Origin: Glandiceps talaboti
Lineage: Eukaryota > Hemichordata > Enteropneusta > Spengelidae
Reading direction: 5' to 3'
Length of the DNA stretch: 64,000 bases
Assembly: GCF_964340395.1 (NCBI RefSeq)
Contig: NC_135549.1
Location: 19,927,342-19,991,341, forward strand
Under the pieces are notes generated by a model that searched no databases, was not told the origin of the DNA, and saw only the letters and a list, made by a program, of their open reading frames with translations. This document shows positions 13,621-25,408 of the stretch, in pieces (position 1 is the stretch's first letter; each line of letters starts with the position of its first letter). The translations under genes were made by a program, and so were the position numbers.

Positions 13621-15530
13621 TATGATAGTACTGGTTAGTCAGTCTAATTATTGGTATTTTAACTAGTGAATATATCGTTTTGTCTGATCGAAAATACAGT
13701 TTGAATTAGCGATAGATTCAAAGCCATGCTTCGTTCAAGATTTAAACTTGCCACTACACTACATAAAATTGACCACTAACGTTGTCATTTTACAATTTGT
13801 AGTGAATATATCTGGTTATTTGATGAAATAAATATCCCATTTCCAGCTAATGCAGGTTTAAGGACCGGTTATTAACATATGTCACGATCATACGTTTAAA
13901 GAAATAACAGAACACAAGATGCAAACATGAAATGAGTTTTAATGCAGTAATAAATTAGGACTATTTGCTGCAATCACATGCATTTTTGTGCAATGTTTTC
14001 AAAGATTCTGTTCTTGATGAAAGTTTCCTTTGTCGCGATACCCCAATATGCAATTATTTAATTACGGTAAGTATTTGACATTGAACAAGTTTACAGAACA
14101 TATAGGAAAAACAAATGATTGAACATGGCCAGTGTATTTAATTTTCACACCATACATTGTTTGAAAAATGTACCTTACTCAGTCAAAAGTAGGAAAAAAG
14201 CATTGTGAAAGTTTTATAAAAGTATTTGTACTCAAATGTATGCAAATCTGAGAAGTAAGATCTCAAAATTTAGCTTGGAAGGCATGCTTTTTTTATTCAT
14301 CGCATTGTATTACTCTAGTAAAACTGCCTTCTAACTTTTACCCAAAAATGCCCACAGGACCATTTTCCAGCGACAGTTTCTGGAATTGGAAGTTGAAGGT
14401 CCCCCAATTGTTTTACTTTCAGCACAACACATTTGATTTGATTTTGAATTCATCATGCCTTTTAGACGTTAGGGTTTGATGGTTTTAACCATCATTTACC
14501 CAAGAGTCAAAATTTGACTTCATACTTTCACGCTTATAACAAAGTGAAATGTCGATTTGTTTATATGCAATCAACAATCATATTGTTTGTTTTAACTGTA
14601 CTCACAAACAAACAATGCAACACGTCATATAAGCGAACGAAATTCAAAGTATTCTCTAACATCACTGAATCTTTTAACAGTTGGTCTGATTCCTCTGAAG
14701 ATATATTTAGTTTCTTGAATTCGCTGGTGACTGGTGGGTGCCCTATAGACGTCTGCCGTTATGCCTGGATTTTTGAATGAATGAATGAATGCTGTTTCCT
14801 TGTAGCATAATGTGAAAATGAACTGCAATCTAATTCATGTACCGTATATTGAATTGTTTAGGTCACATCTTGATATTACATCATCTGAATTGAATACACA
14901 AATCAGTGTTGTGTCCCGTATTAAACAAACCTGCGGACTGTCAATCAAACTGTGTAATATTGACATCGAACGTTTCATTTGAAAACTATATTCCGCTTAA
15001 TGTCATGGATATTTCCTGACAATAATAAGATTTCGTGAACCGTACTTTATAGCGTGCACTAATTGGGTCCCACAGCAAATCAACTCAATAAGTTGGCCCT
15101 CTTCCCTCAGGTGCGACGTATATGTTCAACTGTAACTTGTATTTTAATAGAGTATCAAAAGAAAATAAATTTAATAATGTAGCTGGAGGAATACAAGCAT
15201 GATATTAGTGACATAAATGTCTCTGAGGACAATGTTAATATTGAGTGATAGCTCTAGATCTTTGAAATTGAACTGCATGGTAATTGGAAGGTCTTTAATT
15301 CATCCAAAAAGATGTGCACAGTCGAAATATGGTAATTAAAGGGTAATTCTTGATTTCATAAACATGTAATTTCTCACAGAAAACATTCCATTTCATATTG
15401 AAATAGCCAAATTTTGTGATTTCAAATAATATTTTGAAAATGCATAGTTTTAGGAATTGATTGGAAACGCACCAACGTCTACATTATATGTATTTCTATA
15501 TTCGTATTCGTATTCGTACATCTGTTAACG
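13621..15530. other. no recognisable feature
   Basis: AT-rich DNA; the overlapping short frames near 14514-14828 are on opposite strands and have no domain signal. Confidence 0.45.
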
Positions 15531-15561
15531 CGCGCGCACACAAACACACACACACACACAC

Positions 15562-15618
<57 letters not shown>
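15531..15618. repeat. (CA)n-(TA)n compound microsatellite
   Basis: CGCGCGCACACA grades into (CA)n to about 15561 and then (TA)n to about 15617. Confidence 0.95.
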
Positions 15619-15623
<5 letters not shown>

Positions 15624-16790
15624 TTAATTAAAGGGTAAGGATGTAATGCTCTGCTACTAATATTGCATCGAGCACTATTCTCTCCAGTGAGGCACTTATA
15701 CTGAATATATATATTAAACACAAGTTATTTATTACGCTTAGATGTAAATTGCTTCATATGATTTGCAATACCTATGTTGTTAAGATGGGAGGGGATAGAC
15801 ATGCAAATCATATACCCAATTAAATTTGCCTCTAAACTTTAACAAATAACTGGCAACAATAAAAACGTTCGGATTATGCGTTATAATTAGCTATCAGGAC
15901 ATTTCAAACTCTTAACTATAGCGAAATATGAAAGTTTACTTTGAATGGTTCATTTGTAGCAAGGGCAATCATGGCGTTGAATAAGTAGTCATGACAAGTG
16001 TCATGTACTGAAATATGTCATTTCTTTTCTACGACATCGCTCGGCAGGAATGTGTACTGTGTCAACAATACAGACAGCAACACTCTGTAACATTCACCGC
16101 TTAGTCTACTGTAAAGTTAAATATCGAGCCATTGATTGCTTACTCGACACACACGTTAAGCTAATAAAATCGCTATACCTCTGGGATAACATGTTACCAG
16201 TGATTAATTTTGTGATATCATCTATTGACATATCTAACCCTTTACATCTAACTGTCTACATTTTATGTTAGTCCCAAATATTTGACACTGAAATTTAATT
16301 GCACCCACTCCCAATCGCTGTACATGTCACGACTCCAAGGATAAATGCCAATGTGAACCGATTACGCTATATATTTCTATTCAGACACGTAATCTAATTC
16401 TACATTCATGAATATTTCAGGGCAAAAATGACACCTTGATGACTGCTTATCCACATGAAACTTTATGTCAGAAGTCATCAACCCAACATATTATATTTGT
16501 TAGGTACTAAGCATAACGAAGCCTTGGTACAATCTGTGTGACAAAATCTGGATTGCATTTATTGTCACCAATTAGGTTTACGCTCAATATACGTTTTGAT
16601 GTGATCAGAGAAAGATTAAACTAAACATGGGAGATTTGCACTATACCTAAACTTATAAGTAATCTGGCGCCATATATAGTAAAAGGGTCTTTAAGAAATC
16701 GCAAATATTGACCTAGAACTGATTAACTGGCAAATTGTCTGGATCATATCGATTATGGGGATTAAATTAACTCAAATCTGATACACGAAC
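15619..16790. other. no recognisable feature
   Basis: AT-rich DNA with one unsupported short frame at 16050-16271. Confidence 0.45.
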
Positions 16791-16820
16791 CCTGATATCC
16801 ATCTTTTGATGGATATCAGG
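16791..16820. repeat. perfect 13-bp hairpin with TTTT loop
   Basis: CCTGATATCCATC at 16791-16803 and GATGGATATCAGG at 16808-16820 are exact reverse complements separated by TTTT. The hairpin abuts a retroposon-like tail (16821-16860), so it may be part of that element's 3' end. Confidence 0.9.
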
Positions 16821-16860
16821 CGCTTTATAAATTTGTGTTTATTATTATTTATTAATAACA
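16821..16860 (+). mobile_element. possible 3' tail of a SINE or LINE
   Basis: CGCTTTATAAATT followed by an imperfect TTATTATTATT tail has the look of the 3' end of many invertebrate SINEs and CR1/L2-type LINEs. The upstream hairpin at 16791-16820 may belong to the same element. The body cannot be delimited. Confidence 0.35.
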
Positions 16861-17885
16861 TATTTAAGAATACTTGATTGCATCATTTGGTATTATTAAT
16901 GGTTGCTTCGCGATCTCGAGTTGTAGGTTATATCCATTTGTATCTGACGTCTCTGGCACGGTCCCATCCCCATAGATCCCCATCCAACCCAGTTGTATAA
17001 TAATTTGGGTCCTCCTAACACAGAGGTTGGTAGCTGAACTATTTAATCCAATGTTCTTACTTACAGAAGAGTAACGAGCTCGGTGCTCCACATAGAGCTG
17101 TGGAAATTATACAGGGCGTTTGCGCTGTTATGGGTATATGTATCAAGGATAATATTTGGAAACGTTGCAGCTTTCAATAGAAACTTGTTACTTCTCAGGT
17201 GATCTAAACTAGACGGAGTATGGCAGCTTGTAGCGATTTTATCATATATGGCGTCAATTTTTTGAAAATGTCTGATGAATCAAATGTCTCGGCTCTGTCA
17301 TATCCCATATGGCTTTGTGAGTGTTCATATAATGAACCAGACTAATTGTACATATTATAATTTCGTATGTCTCAAGATTTCTGGGCGAGGGGTGTATGAA
17401 CGGCGTGCATTCGACGTCGAATCCCGAGCGACTTAATCATTGAGAGCATGTAAAATGTAATCACTTTGGGTGAGGTATTGGCTATGGATAGTAGGGCTTC
17501 GGGAATATAATAAATAATACTAAATGTCCAGAGGTCAACACTACAGCACATGCCTAAGGTACAAATAACTACACAGACTTCCAAGTCAAAAGAGCATGCA
17601 TATTTGATTATTCTGCACGAATCATTTAATAAAAAGTATGAACATGTACGCATTTGATATATTAAGTCATATTGGTCTCAGTTCCTGAATTGATTCCTTG
17701 CTCTTTCTGCCAGAAAAGATGTCCAAGAAAACTTTAGATGTTCCGATTCGTTCCATATATACAACTTTTCAATGTATAACATCGGGTGGTATATGGGAAC
17801 GCTTTTCATTGGATGTAAAATGAATGCCTTTCATAAGAATAAATGCATGTCAGTTGATTGTCTATATTATTATCGTCTGTTACCA
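16861..17885. other. no recognisable feature
   Basis: AT-rich DNA. Minus-strand open frames at 16864-17091 and 17372-17653 show no recognisable domain. Confidence 0.45.
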
Positions 17886-17887
17886 TC

Positions 17888-17888
<1 letters not shown>

Positions 17889-17926
<38 letters not shown>

Positions 17927-17958
17927 GCACATGCACACCCACCCACCAACACACACGC
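17889..17958. repeat. (CA)n microsatellite
   Basis: CA run at 17889-17925 continuing as imperfect CACCCA and ACACAC steps to about 17955. Confidence 0.93.
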
Positions 17959-17986
17959 CGAGATTAAGTATGTATGTATATATGTA

Positions 17987-18068
17987 GTTGACTCATTTTA
18001 AAGCTACATCAACATGCTGTTATATAATTAGTCATACATTTTGTTATGTAGCTTTAAAATGAGTCAAC
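17987..18068. repeat. perfect 23-bp inverted repeat (hairpin) between microsatellites
   Basis: Arm 17987-18009 (starting GTTGACTCATTTTAAAG) is an exact reverse complement of 18046-18068, with a 36-nt loop. It lies between a (CA)n tract and a (TA)n tract, and on the minus strand it is immediately downstream of the GIY-YIG fragment. It could be a very small foldback element, a solo terminal-repeat remnant of the Penelope-type element, or a cruciform-forming sequence. Confidence 0.9.
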
Positions 18069-18069
18069 T

Positions 18070-18072
<3 letters not shown>

Positions 18073-18148
<76 letters not shown>
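18073..18148. repeat. (TA)n microsatellite
   Basis: Uninterrupted TA run of about 75 bases. Confidence 0.97.
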
Positions 18149-18151
<3 letters not shown>

Positions 18152-18153
18152 TA

Positions 18154-18213
18154 ATTCAGTGTAAGAGGTAAGTCATAAACTGAATTCAGTGTAAGAGGTA
18201 AGTCATAAACTGA
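18154..18213. repeat. 30-bp tandem duplication at the end of the GIY-YIG frame
   Basis: The 30-bp unit beginning ATTCAGTGTAAGAGG at 18154 is repeated exactly at 18184. The stop codon of the minus-strand GIY-YIG frame (18186-18188) lies in the second unit, so the duplication touches the 3' end of the fragment. Confidence 0.93.
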
Positions 18214-18540
18214 AGGAAAAGCGCTCGATACTGAGAAGTAGACCTGTATTTACAGTTGATGGAATACTGGTGGCCTGACTCCTTTATTTTCCAGACACAC
18301 TTTGAAGGTTCAGTACAATTTCCATATTTGTTATTGGCGAAAGAACACTTGTGGTTGCCGTAACGCGTTTTGAAGCTGTTTTCTGTTGAGCCAATGTAGG
18401 ATTTGGTATCTCTGTTGTTTATTTTGACCTGGACGCTGTAGACGATATCGTCAGATTGGCATTTCCCATCAAGCGGGCAAGTTGATTTATCACGACAGTT
18501 GCATGTCCCTATGGGAGCTATAACTTGTGTATAATTTGTG
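18186..18540 (-). pseudogene. GIY-YIG endonuclease domain of a Penelope-type retroelement (3' fragment)
   Basis: Translating the minus strand from about 18540 to a stop at 18186-18188 gives an uninterrupted frame of about 118 codons that lacks a start codon. It contains the Cys cluster CNCRDKSTCPLDGKC (codons at about 18459-18503), then VYSVQV, then YIGSTENSFKTRYGNH, then TEPSKCVWKIKESG. This is the arrangement known for the C-terminal GIY-YIG endonuclease of EN-positive Penelope-like elements: a zinc-binding CxC...C...C region, the two short strands around Tyr and YIG, and a catalytic Arg in KxR. The frame ends before the last conserved Cys-rich tail and no reverse transcriptase is seen upstream, where a (TA)n tract begins. 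It is therefore a dead 3' fragment, flanked on both sides by (TA)n. Confidence 0.82.
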
Positions 18541-18545
18541 TATTT

Positions 18546-18546
<1 letters not shown>

Positions 18547-18627
<81 letters not shown>
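18547..18627. repeat. (GT)n-(TA)n microsatellite
   Basis: GT steps at 18547-18558 followed by a TA run to about 18626. Confidence 0.96.
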
Positions 18628-18629
<2 letters not shown>

Positions 18630-19259
18630 ATGCTGTATACTTTAATATATTACATAATTGCCAAAACTACTGCAAATGATTAAAACTGGAAAACTATATC
18701 AACAAGCTTGATCAAATACATTACCCATGTTTGCTTAAGGAATATGAAAATTGCTGAATAACAGGACCAATCTGTTCCTTGGGTTGCTGATTATTAACTA
18801 GAAAACAAATCCAACATGCAATGCATATGTGATACCATCTCATAAGTCGTGGGCAACCAGACCCAGTCTGGCGAACATGCAAACATGTCCTCACCTAGTG
18901 GTGTGTTTGACTAAAAAGAATATTACATATTTAGGAAACTAGTATAAGAACTATTAAGCTGTTCGACTCGACTATAAAGCACAATGGCCATCAGATCCTA
19001 GTAATCATACACCAGATACAAGTAGCACTTCCCAAGGATTTGGCCAGGGAAATTGATTTGATATACGCCAATTGACTTTTAGCCGTCTCCTTTTCAAATA
19101 ACTCGGTAATACAAAATTTGCTCATACAGTTACAACTATTCAGTGGTCATATAGGTTTATAAACTCATGATGTCTTCATTCTCGTATCACCTCACTTCAG
19201 ATAGTAAGTTTAGAAGCCTATACGATGTTGTCTAAGGTCAATGATGTTCATCTCAGTTC

Positions 19260-19960
19260 ATTCCAGAGATCTTGTTATGAAGAGAATGAGAAGTCAAAAG
19301 TTGCTGACTATCAAAGTGTATGTCTGAGCTGTTCTTAAAGAGTTCAGAGTTTGTGATGTTAGAACATAGGCAGGGAAATTACACGTATTCCCTTGCGGTG
19401 ACGATTCGGCTAGAAAAAAAGTGTGGTCGTGTAGATTTTGAACATCCTAACTTTTTGAGTTTAAGTAGATGACCTTTTGTAACACTGGATGAGTGTTGAA
19501 GTAGCGGAGGGTTTTCATTGAGTTGTTCATGAATGTGTTTCCACATAGTTCAATCATGTCACTCCTGGCTTTCCACTATGACTATGGCATACTATGAATA
19601 TCAAGGTGTGCAAGACGGTCTTCATAGTTCATGTTCCGCATTTTTAAATAAATAACTTAGTAGCTCTGCTTTAAAAAGGTAATTTAACGGTTGATGAATC
19701 GATTAACTTTTGCATTTTTAATGGGTATGTCTGACCAAACTGTATAGGCATATTGCAGATGTGGACGGACCAAGGCAATGAACAGTGTTTTCAGTGATTA
19801 TTCTTCAAGGTAAGTGTGGGATCTCCTTATGAGGCCAAGGATCTGCCTTGCGCTATTGAGTCAGACCTTTTTATCCACATGCTTTGATAGTGTTCGTTAT
19901 GGTGGATCGTTTCCCCAATGCTGTCACTTGAAGGGATACTTGTTGTGAGCTTGTATTCTT
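19260..19960 (-). pseudogene. decayed LINE reverse transcriptase C-terminal half (CR1/L2/Jockey type)
   Basis: Reading the minus strand in shifting frames recovers, in order, GLIRRSHTYLEE (about 19801-19836), LFIALVRPHLQYAYTVWS (about 19738-19795), MNYEDRLAHLDIHSM (about 19588-19635), and KHIHEQLNENP with KLKKLGCSKSTRPHFF (about 19415-19542). These are the characteristic post-catalytic blocks of ORF2 in CR1-like LINEs (LVRPHLEYA..VW, then YE.RL..L....L..RR.RGD.I). Several frameshifts and stops separate them, so the copy is old and inactive. Its divergence and missing poly(A) tail make exact ends uncertain. It is a different copy from the LINE at 46618-50205 and more degraded. Confidence 0.75.
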
Positions 19961-20964
19961 CATGATGTTGTTTTTATCTATTGAAAAGAAATTATGAGAT
20001 CCCTGATTTCTTTTATTGGTTTTACGCGAGGCTGCGTAGAAGTTGTTTTGTACTGTGTTAAAGTGTACAAGTTTACGACTTTTATTCCAAAGTTGATCTA
20101 CTTAAGGAGGCAGATGTAGTAACATCCGAGGTTGTTAAAGTGACTGTGTGAACCATCTTCATAATATACTATACGCGGGGGCGGGGGCGCTAAGGTCATT
20201 AAGTATATAAACAATACTATACTCAACTTTGTTTTGTATATAGATAGTTTAACGATATATCATAAATCGATTTTAATGACCATCCTATAGTACAACTGTT
20301 TCTCTCCATTTAGATATTATATTGTTGACATTATCACTAATATCGTAGGTGTCTGCCTCCGGTTGTATTTCGATGTTCAAGTCCATTAAATTACCGTTCA
20401 ATTTAATAGAGGAAATCCAATTGAGCGTGACTAATATGTTTTTACAAAATTTAAGATAAAACTATAAAATTACATCCACGGATGATGAATCACGTAGCCC
20501 TGTCAAAGATCGCATTGACAATTAGTCAATGTTTATATAAAGCTGTAGGCATCAAATATAATGTATGTATAATTGAAGGCAAAGATCATCTTCCCAGCAG
20601 TAAAACAGTAGCATGACTTGGATTTCTACAGCTTCCCAGTTCATTTTATTTCCCCAGAGAGATGTATATTTTCATTTGAGAAAATCTTAATGTCATAATC
20701 TCAATTATTGTTTGTTCTAACTGTCTGATTTCCTGATGGCTGTAGGGTTCTATGTGTAACCAGCAAGACGCAATCAGCGTGGTTCTAAGAATTAAAATTG
20801 TACAGACAACATCGAGTTGAACTAAAGTCTAATAATGATCAAATGGTTGAGGGACGATACCAACACAACTATTTAGGGATGACTGTGTTGACGTAACTGA
20901 GCTAACGTGTTGAATTAACTGACATAAGATGTTCTTGTGTTTCTGTGTCTGTATGGATGTGCAA
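19961..20964. other. no recognisable feature; may include more eroded LINE sequence
   Basis: The first 150 bases could continue the LINE remnant, but I cannot align them convincingly. A GC-rich GCGGGGGCGGGGGCGC stretch lies near 20175. No gene seen. Confidence 0.4.
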
Positions 20965-21102
20965 GTATGTATGTAGGTAGGTAGGTAGGTAGGTAGATGG
21001 GTGGGTCCACAGGTAGGGTGTGGTCTGCATGTATGTATGTATGTATGTATATATGCATGTATGTATGTATGTATGTATGTATGTATGTATGTATGTATGT
21101 AC
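20965..21102. repeat. (GTAG)n/(GTAT)n microsatellite
   Basis: GTAG steps at about 20970-20995, a short spacer, then GTAT steps at about 21030-21100. Confidence 0.94.
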
Positions 21103-22431
21103 ATTTGTATGTCGGGGGCGGCTTTTACATGTGTATGTTCATTAATCGATACTCACTGACATCTGAGACCTAATTTAATGCCATAAATATAGTTTGCGAT
21201 ATCGATAATCCTTCTGCCACAGTGCCTTTCATTTATTCTGATCTTAAAGCAATGCCCATTCAATTGCAAACCCAAATGTCTTAAAACGCCAAGACCAATA
21301 TCGTCAGAGGTTGACATTTCAAATATCTACGTACCTTCTTGAATGTAAGTAAATTACGATGTTGATTAGCAAATGTATTAACCAATCGTTGTGTTAATAC
21401 AAACATTACTTAATTCATAATATATATATTACTGTATAGTTATATACATGACAACTTCAATATCTAATTGCATACATAACGCTATGGCTTGGTTACCGAA
21501 CACACCGTCTATGTTATGTGTCTTCTGGCAACATTTTCAGTACGGCAGTGTTTTATGGTATACATACCGTGTTCTTAGACTACAGGTCACGTCCATTGCA
21601 TATACGTTTTTATGCGTTTCATATATTAAAGACACTTCTAAGTTTACCGATGTTCGAAATCGTACATTTGGGGTTTAATGGCGTAGTGTAGTATATATCA
21701 TTGTCATCTCACGATCAGTTGTTATCTGAGACTCCTACTTGAAGGTTGCTGAGTCTTCAAACTCGAGCTGAAGTAAGGACGTGACTTGTCCATGTAATAA
21801 CCTTTTCAATTTCTTAAAATAGGTTAATTGATTTCCACCTAAGTCTTAAATCATTCCGTCGTATGTTGATTAAATATAACGGGAACCTATCCTATAGAGC
21901 TATTACTAAGCATCCGGCAGAGTATACGTACCATAAGCCCGATAATAATATCATGACTTCTTCCAAAAAACAGTATTACACGTTCAACAACAGCATATCT
22001 TTAATGAAAATGAAACAAACTGGGAACCAGTTATCAATAGAAACATGTTTGATTTTGATTTTAATTGTAATTAACATTATGTGTACAATGAAAAGCCGAG
22101 GAAAACAGGTGAACGTTATGGCTAGACGTATAAAATCAAATAACGTTCATATGAAAAGATAAATATTATACCTCACTGTCCAGTGACTATTTATGCAATG
22201 TCCTAAACATAATCAGAAATACAGAAGTGTTGAACATTTTGAGAAATGTTACAAAGAGATAACAAGAAATAAACATTGGTATCATTCTAATCAACATGAA
22301 CGTGTGATAGATCCTCGAATAACCTATCTGCAGCTAAAGAAATCAATCATCTACATGTCTTACCCAACTATCTCTAAATGGAAAATATATTTATTCACGT
22401 TACTGACTGATTATTTTAAGATGTTTGCTGC

Positions 22432-22465
<34 letters not shown>

Positions 22466-23520
22466 GTGCAGCCAGACACAGCTATGTAAAGATATCATGC
22501 ACATTCCCAATGTGTATCCACAGATGAAATATATGGCATTTCATCACTGTCTGTAACAACATGATGAGTTGATCCATGTTTCAACCCTTTCAACATGACG
22601 ACAATACATACATGAAATCGAAATTCGATAAACTACTAATTGATAATACATATTCATAGTGTTTACATTGATGTCCTTCAAAAAAAAATCCATGCATATT
22701 CACTTTGTCGGCAGGAACGAACGATATATGACCAAGGGAGATGTATGCTTGTTTTATCTTTCCAATGTAAGTAGCTCGCGGAGATCATGTTTTATAACCT
22801 TTCAATAGCTGTCAACATATCGACTCAGTGCTTGACATGTACAGGATTAGCAGTCTTCTAACGGAGCTAATATTAGAGCTTGTGCAGCGTGTGATAACCA
22901 AATCCTTGTCACTCTGTGTTGCTCCTGAAGTCTTATCAGTAATGGATAGCGTAAGACAAACAGGAAATTGGAAGGTGTGAAGTGGGTTGAGCTTTGTAGT
23001 TCAAGTATACTCAGTTCAGCAAGCAAAGTCAGAAACCATATGTCTGAATATGATGGACTGAACATATAGTATAATATCCCTTTATACCTCCATGGTCTTA
23101 TTCTGGCCAGGACCAACATAGTTTGCAAAAATTACGAGAATAATAGTGATGGAGCATGGTTGGAGCGAGCATAGATGTACCACCCACAAACTTTAATGAA
23201 GCAAGACTTAGTATTCAAAAACAAGTCGTACTACTGCAACACCACATACAACAATTACGCCTAGAACCCCTCTCGAACATTCGTACACCTATTACTTATT
23301 TTTGAAATTCAGAATTCAAGTTAACGTTGTGTAATACACATAATTTGTCAATGTTGGCGTCCCTTTTATTCATATCCGTCACGGTGAACTCCTTCGATTA
23401 CCTTCTGCTTGTACATATATCTTTAAATGTTTCCTCTTATCCAGGACGCGTTCATTTTTTAACCCATGTGAAGTTTTCACAATTGTTGCGAACCTGTACT
23501 TGAAGCACCGTGTTTCATAA
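21103..23520. other. gene-free DNA with a short (GACA)n array
   Basis: Two consecutive plus-strand frames, 21863-22162 and 22193-22489, are open but Lys/Asn/Ile-rich, with no recognisable domain; the second runs into a (GACA)n array at 22434-22466. A minus-strand frame at 22847-23128 begins with a non-ATG codon. None is called as a gene. Confidence 0.45.
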
Positions 23521-23524
23521 ATAA

Positions 23525-23582
23525 ATGCATACATACATGCATACATACATACATACATACATACATACATACATACATACAT
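23525..23582. repeat. (CATA)n microsatellite
   Basis: CATA steps run directly into the left end of the hAT-like element at 23583, so the element may have inserted in, or seeded, this array. Confidence 0.95.
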
Positions 23583-25408
23583 CAGTACCGTAGCCTGCGG
23601 GGGGGGGGGCAAGGGGGCAGCTGCCCCCCTGGGATTTTGGAAAAAAAAAGATAGAAAAAAAGCTACTTTGAATACATAGCGATGTTTTTAAAATCGTTAT
23701 TTACGATTCCTAGCATAGTTTACGCGATTTAAATTGATGGTTCACCTTGACTATACACTGACTCCTCGCTAATATGTATCTCATATCTCTATTGTACGCT
23801 GGCTTAACTTTGACTAAAATGTGTCCAGTTAAAAATTGTAATTTTTTGCAGCAAATTAAAACAAGTGCGCACATGCACTGTGCATTTTCCTCGTTACAGT
23901 CTTGAAAGTCTCCTTCTTTTGAAGATAGCAAGTCGCAATTATAATGTCAGCGAGTGAAACTCAAAAAAGACGGAAAAAGTCGTTCAACATGAGGTCGCCT
24001 GCTATGCTGCGTGCAGTGACCCCGAAGATGCACTCGATCTTAGATTAAAACATTCCATGCTGATAAAACGGCAGATCTCTTTTTGGAATATTTGGTGGCC
24101 CTGAAAAAATATTAAACTAGGTACACAGTTTAAGATAAACTCTTTGAAGATCCACTTTCAATAATTGTGTTCGACGTTGTATTTGGTTAAAATTTTTGAT
24201 ATAATTATCTCATTGCACACTAACACTACCGTTATTCCGCAATTCATTTTGAAGCGACAATTTGCTATGGAAAGAATGGCCCTGAATTTGCAAACAGAGC
24301 TGTACCTTCGACATCAAAATCCAAACTTCCATTTCCATTATAATGATGATGACAAGGAGAATCCACTGGGTTCACCTTGGGTTCCAACATAAACGCGGCC
24401 ATAAAAGTTTTGGGAGTTGGGTAAAGAAAATGAGTATTTTGTTGTGTCACTTATTTGAGAAAGCACCATCCATTTTTTTTACTTTGAATGTGATATCTTT
24501 TCGGCAACTACTTTGAAAGATACGACATTAGGTCAGAAAAAAATGAAAAAGCTGTTCAACCTACCCATATATTTTTCTGGTGATGGGCAATATATCCTCA
24601 TGCGGGCTTTGCATTTTTTTTCAAAATTAAGGATATTTCAATAGTTCATGTAACAACACAAATTTGAGTCTATTCCAATATATAATATCTTATACAGTGG
24701 TTTCTCGGCTCTAATGATGCATACAAGAATGAATTGAGATTGAATTAAGCTGTTGCATATCCAATGTGCACTAAAACGAATTGAACAAAAGTTTACGACC
24801 ATTATAGTGGGCTGAGCAGTCATTGGGCCATCAAAAGTCTGAAAGTTTTGAAATGTTTCGCTTTTGAATTTTTTGGACCCAAATTAAACTTCAAGAGAAG
24901 TCATTTACAAAGTGCACATCCGCAAAATATCTTTCACCTTTGCCACAACAAAATAATGCTTGAGTTTCATATGGCGGGGCTTAACATTTTTTTAAGAAGA
25001 GAGAGTAAGAGGAACAACACTATTTGTTTAACCTTAAATTGTGTACATTTCCTAACTGTAGCTATGCAGTCAAATTGCAAGAGATAGTATCAAGGTGACT
25101 GAATAAGTTCTATCTAAACTCGACCTGAAATATTTTGCTAACGTTATATATGGTTTGTATTATCCTTGTCAAACATTGTGAAAAAATGAAATCGACCAAC
25201 CTACCCAATGTGATGGGTTAGGTTACCCGTTGACCATAATTTTTTTATTTTTCTGGACTTAAATATATTTAATTTCGTATGCTAAAATATATATTATGTA
25301 AATTACATGCACATTTCTGTAAATTAGCATCTTTCTAAATTTTAAATGTATTATTGCACCAAGACGAAGTGCTGCCCCCCTTGGCAATTTGGTCAGGCTA
25401 TGGCCCTG
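23583..25408. mobile_element. hAT-like DNA transposon, non-autonomous or decayed
   Basis: The left end CAGTACCGTAGCCTG (23583-23597) and the reverse complement of the right end, CAGGGCCATAGCCTG (25394-25408), agree at 12 of 15 positions and begin CAG, as hAT termini do. Similarity continues inward: both sides carry GCAAGGGGGCAGC-like sequence, and on the left a GGGGGCAG/CTGCCCCC palindrome sits at 23613-23628. The 1.8-kb interior is AT-rich and has no intact transposase. A short frame near 23944 starting MSASETQKRRKK could be an N-terminal remnant, but I cannot verify it. No 8-bp target duplication is visible, because the left flank is a (CATA)n array while the right flank is AAAGGGGA. Confidence 0.55.

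Noticed and set aside
21863-22489. Two adjacent plus-strand frames of about 100 residues
   Set aside because: Lys/Asn/Ile-rich random-looking composition, separated by stops, the second ending in a (GACA)n array; no domain recognised.
22847-23128. Minus-strand 93-residue frame with protein-like Leu/Ser composition
   Set aside because: Begins with a non-ATG codon, no recognised domain, no supporting signals.
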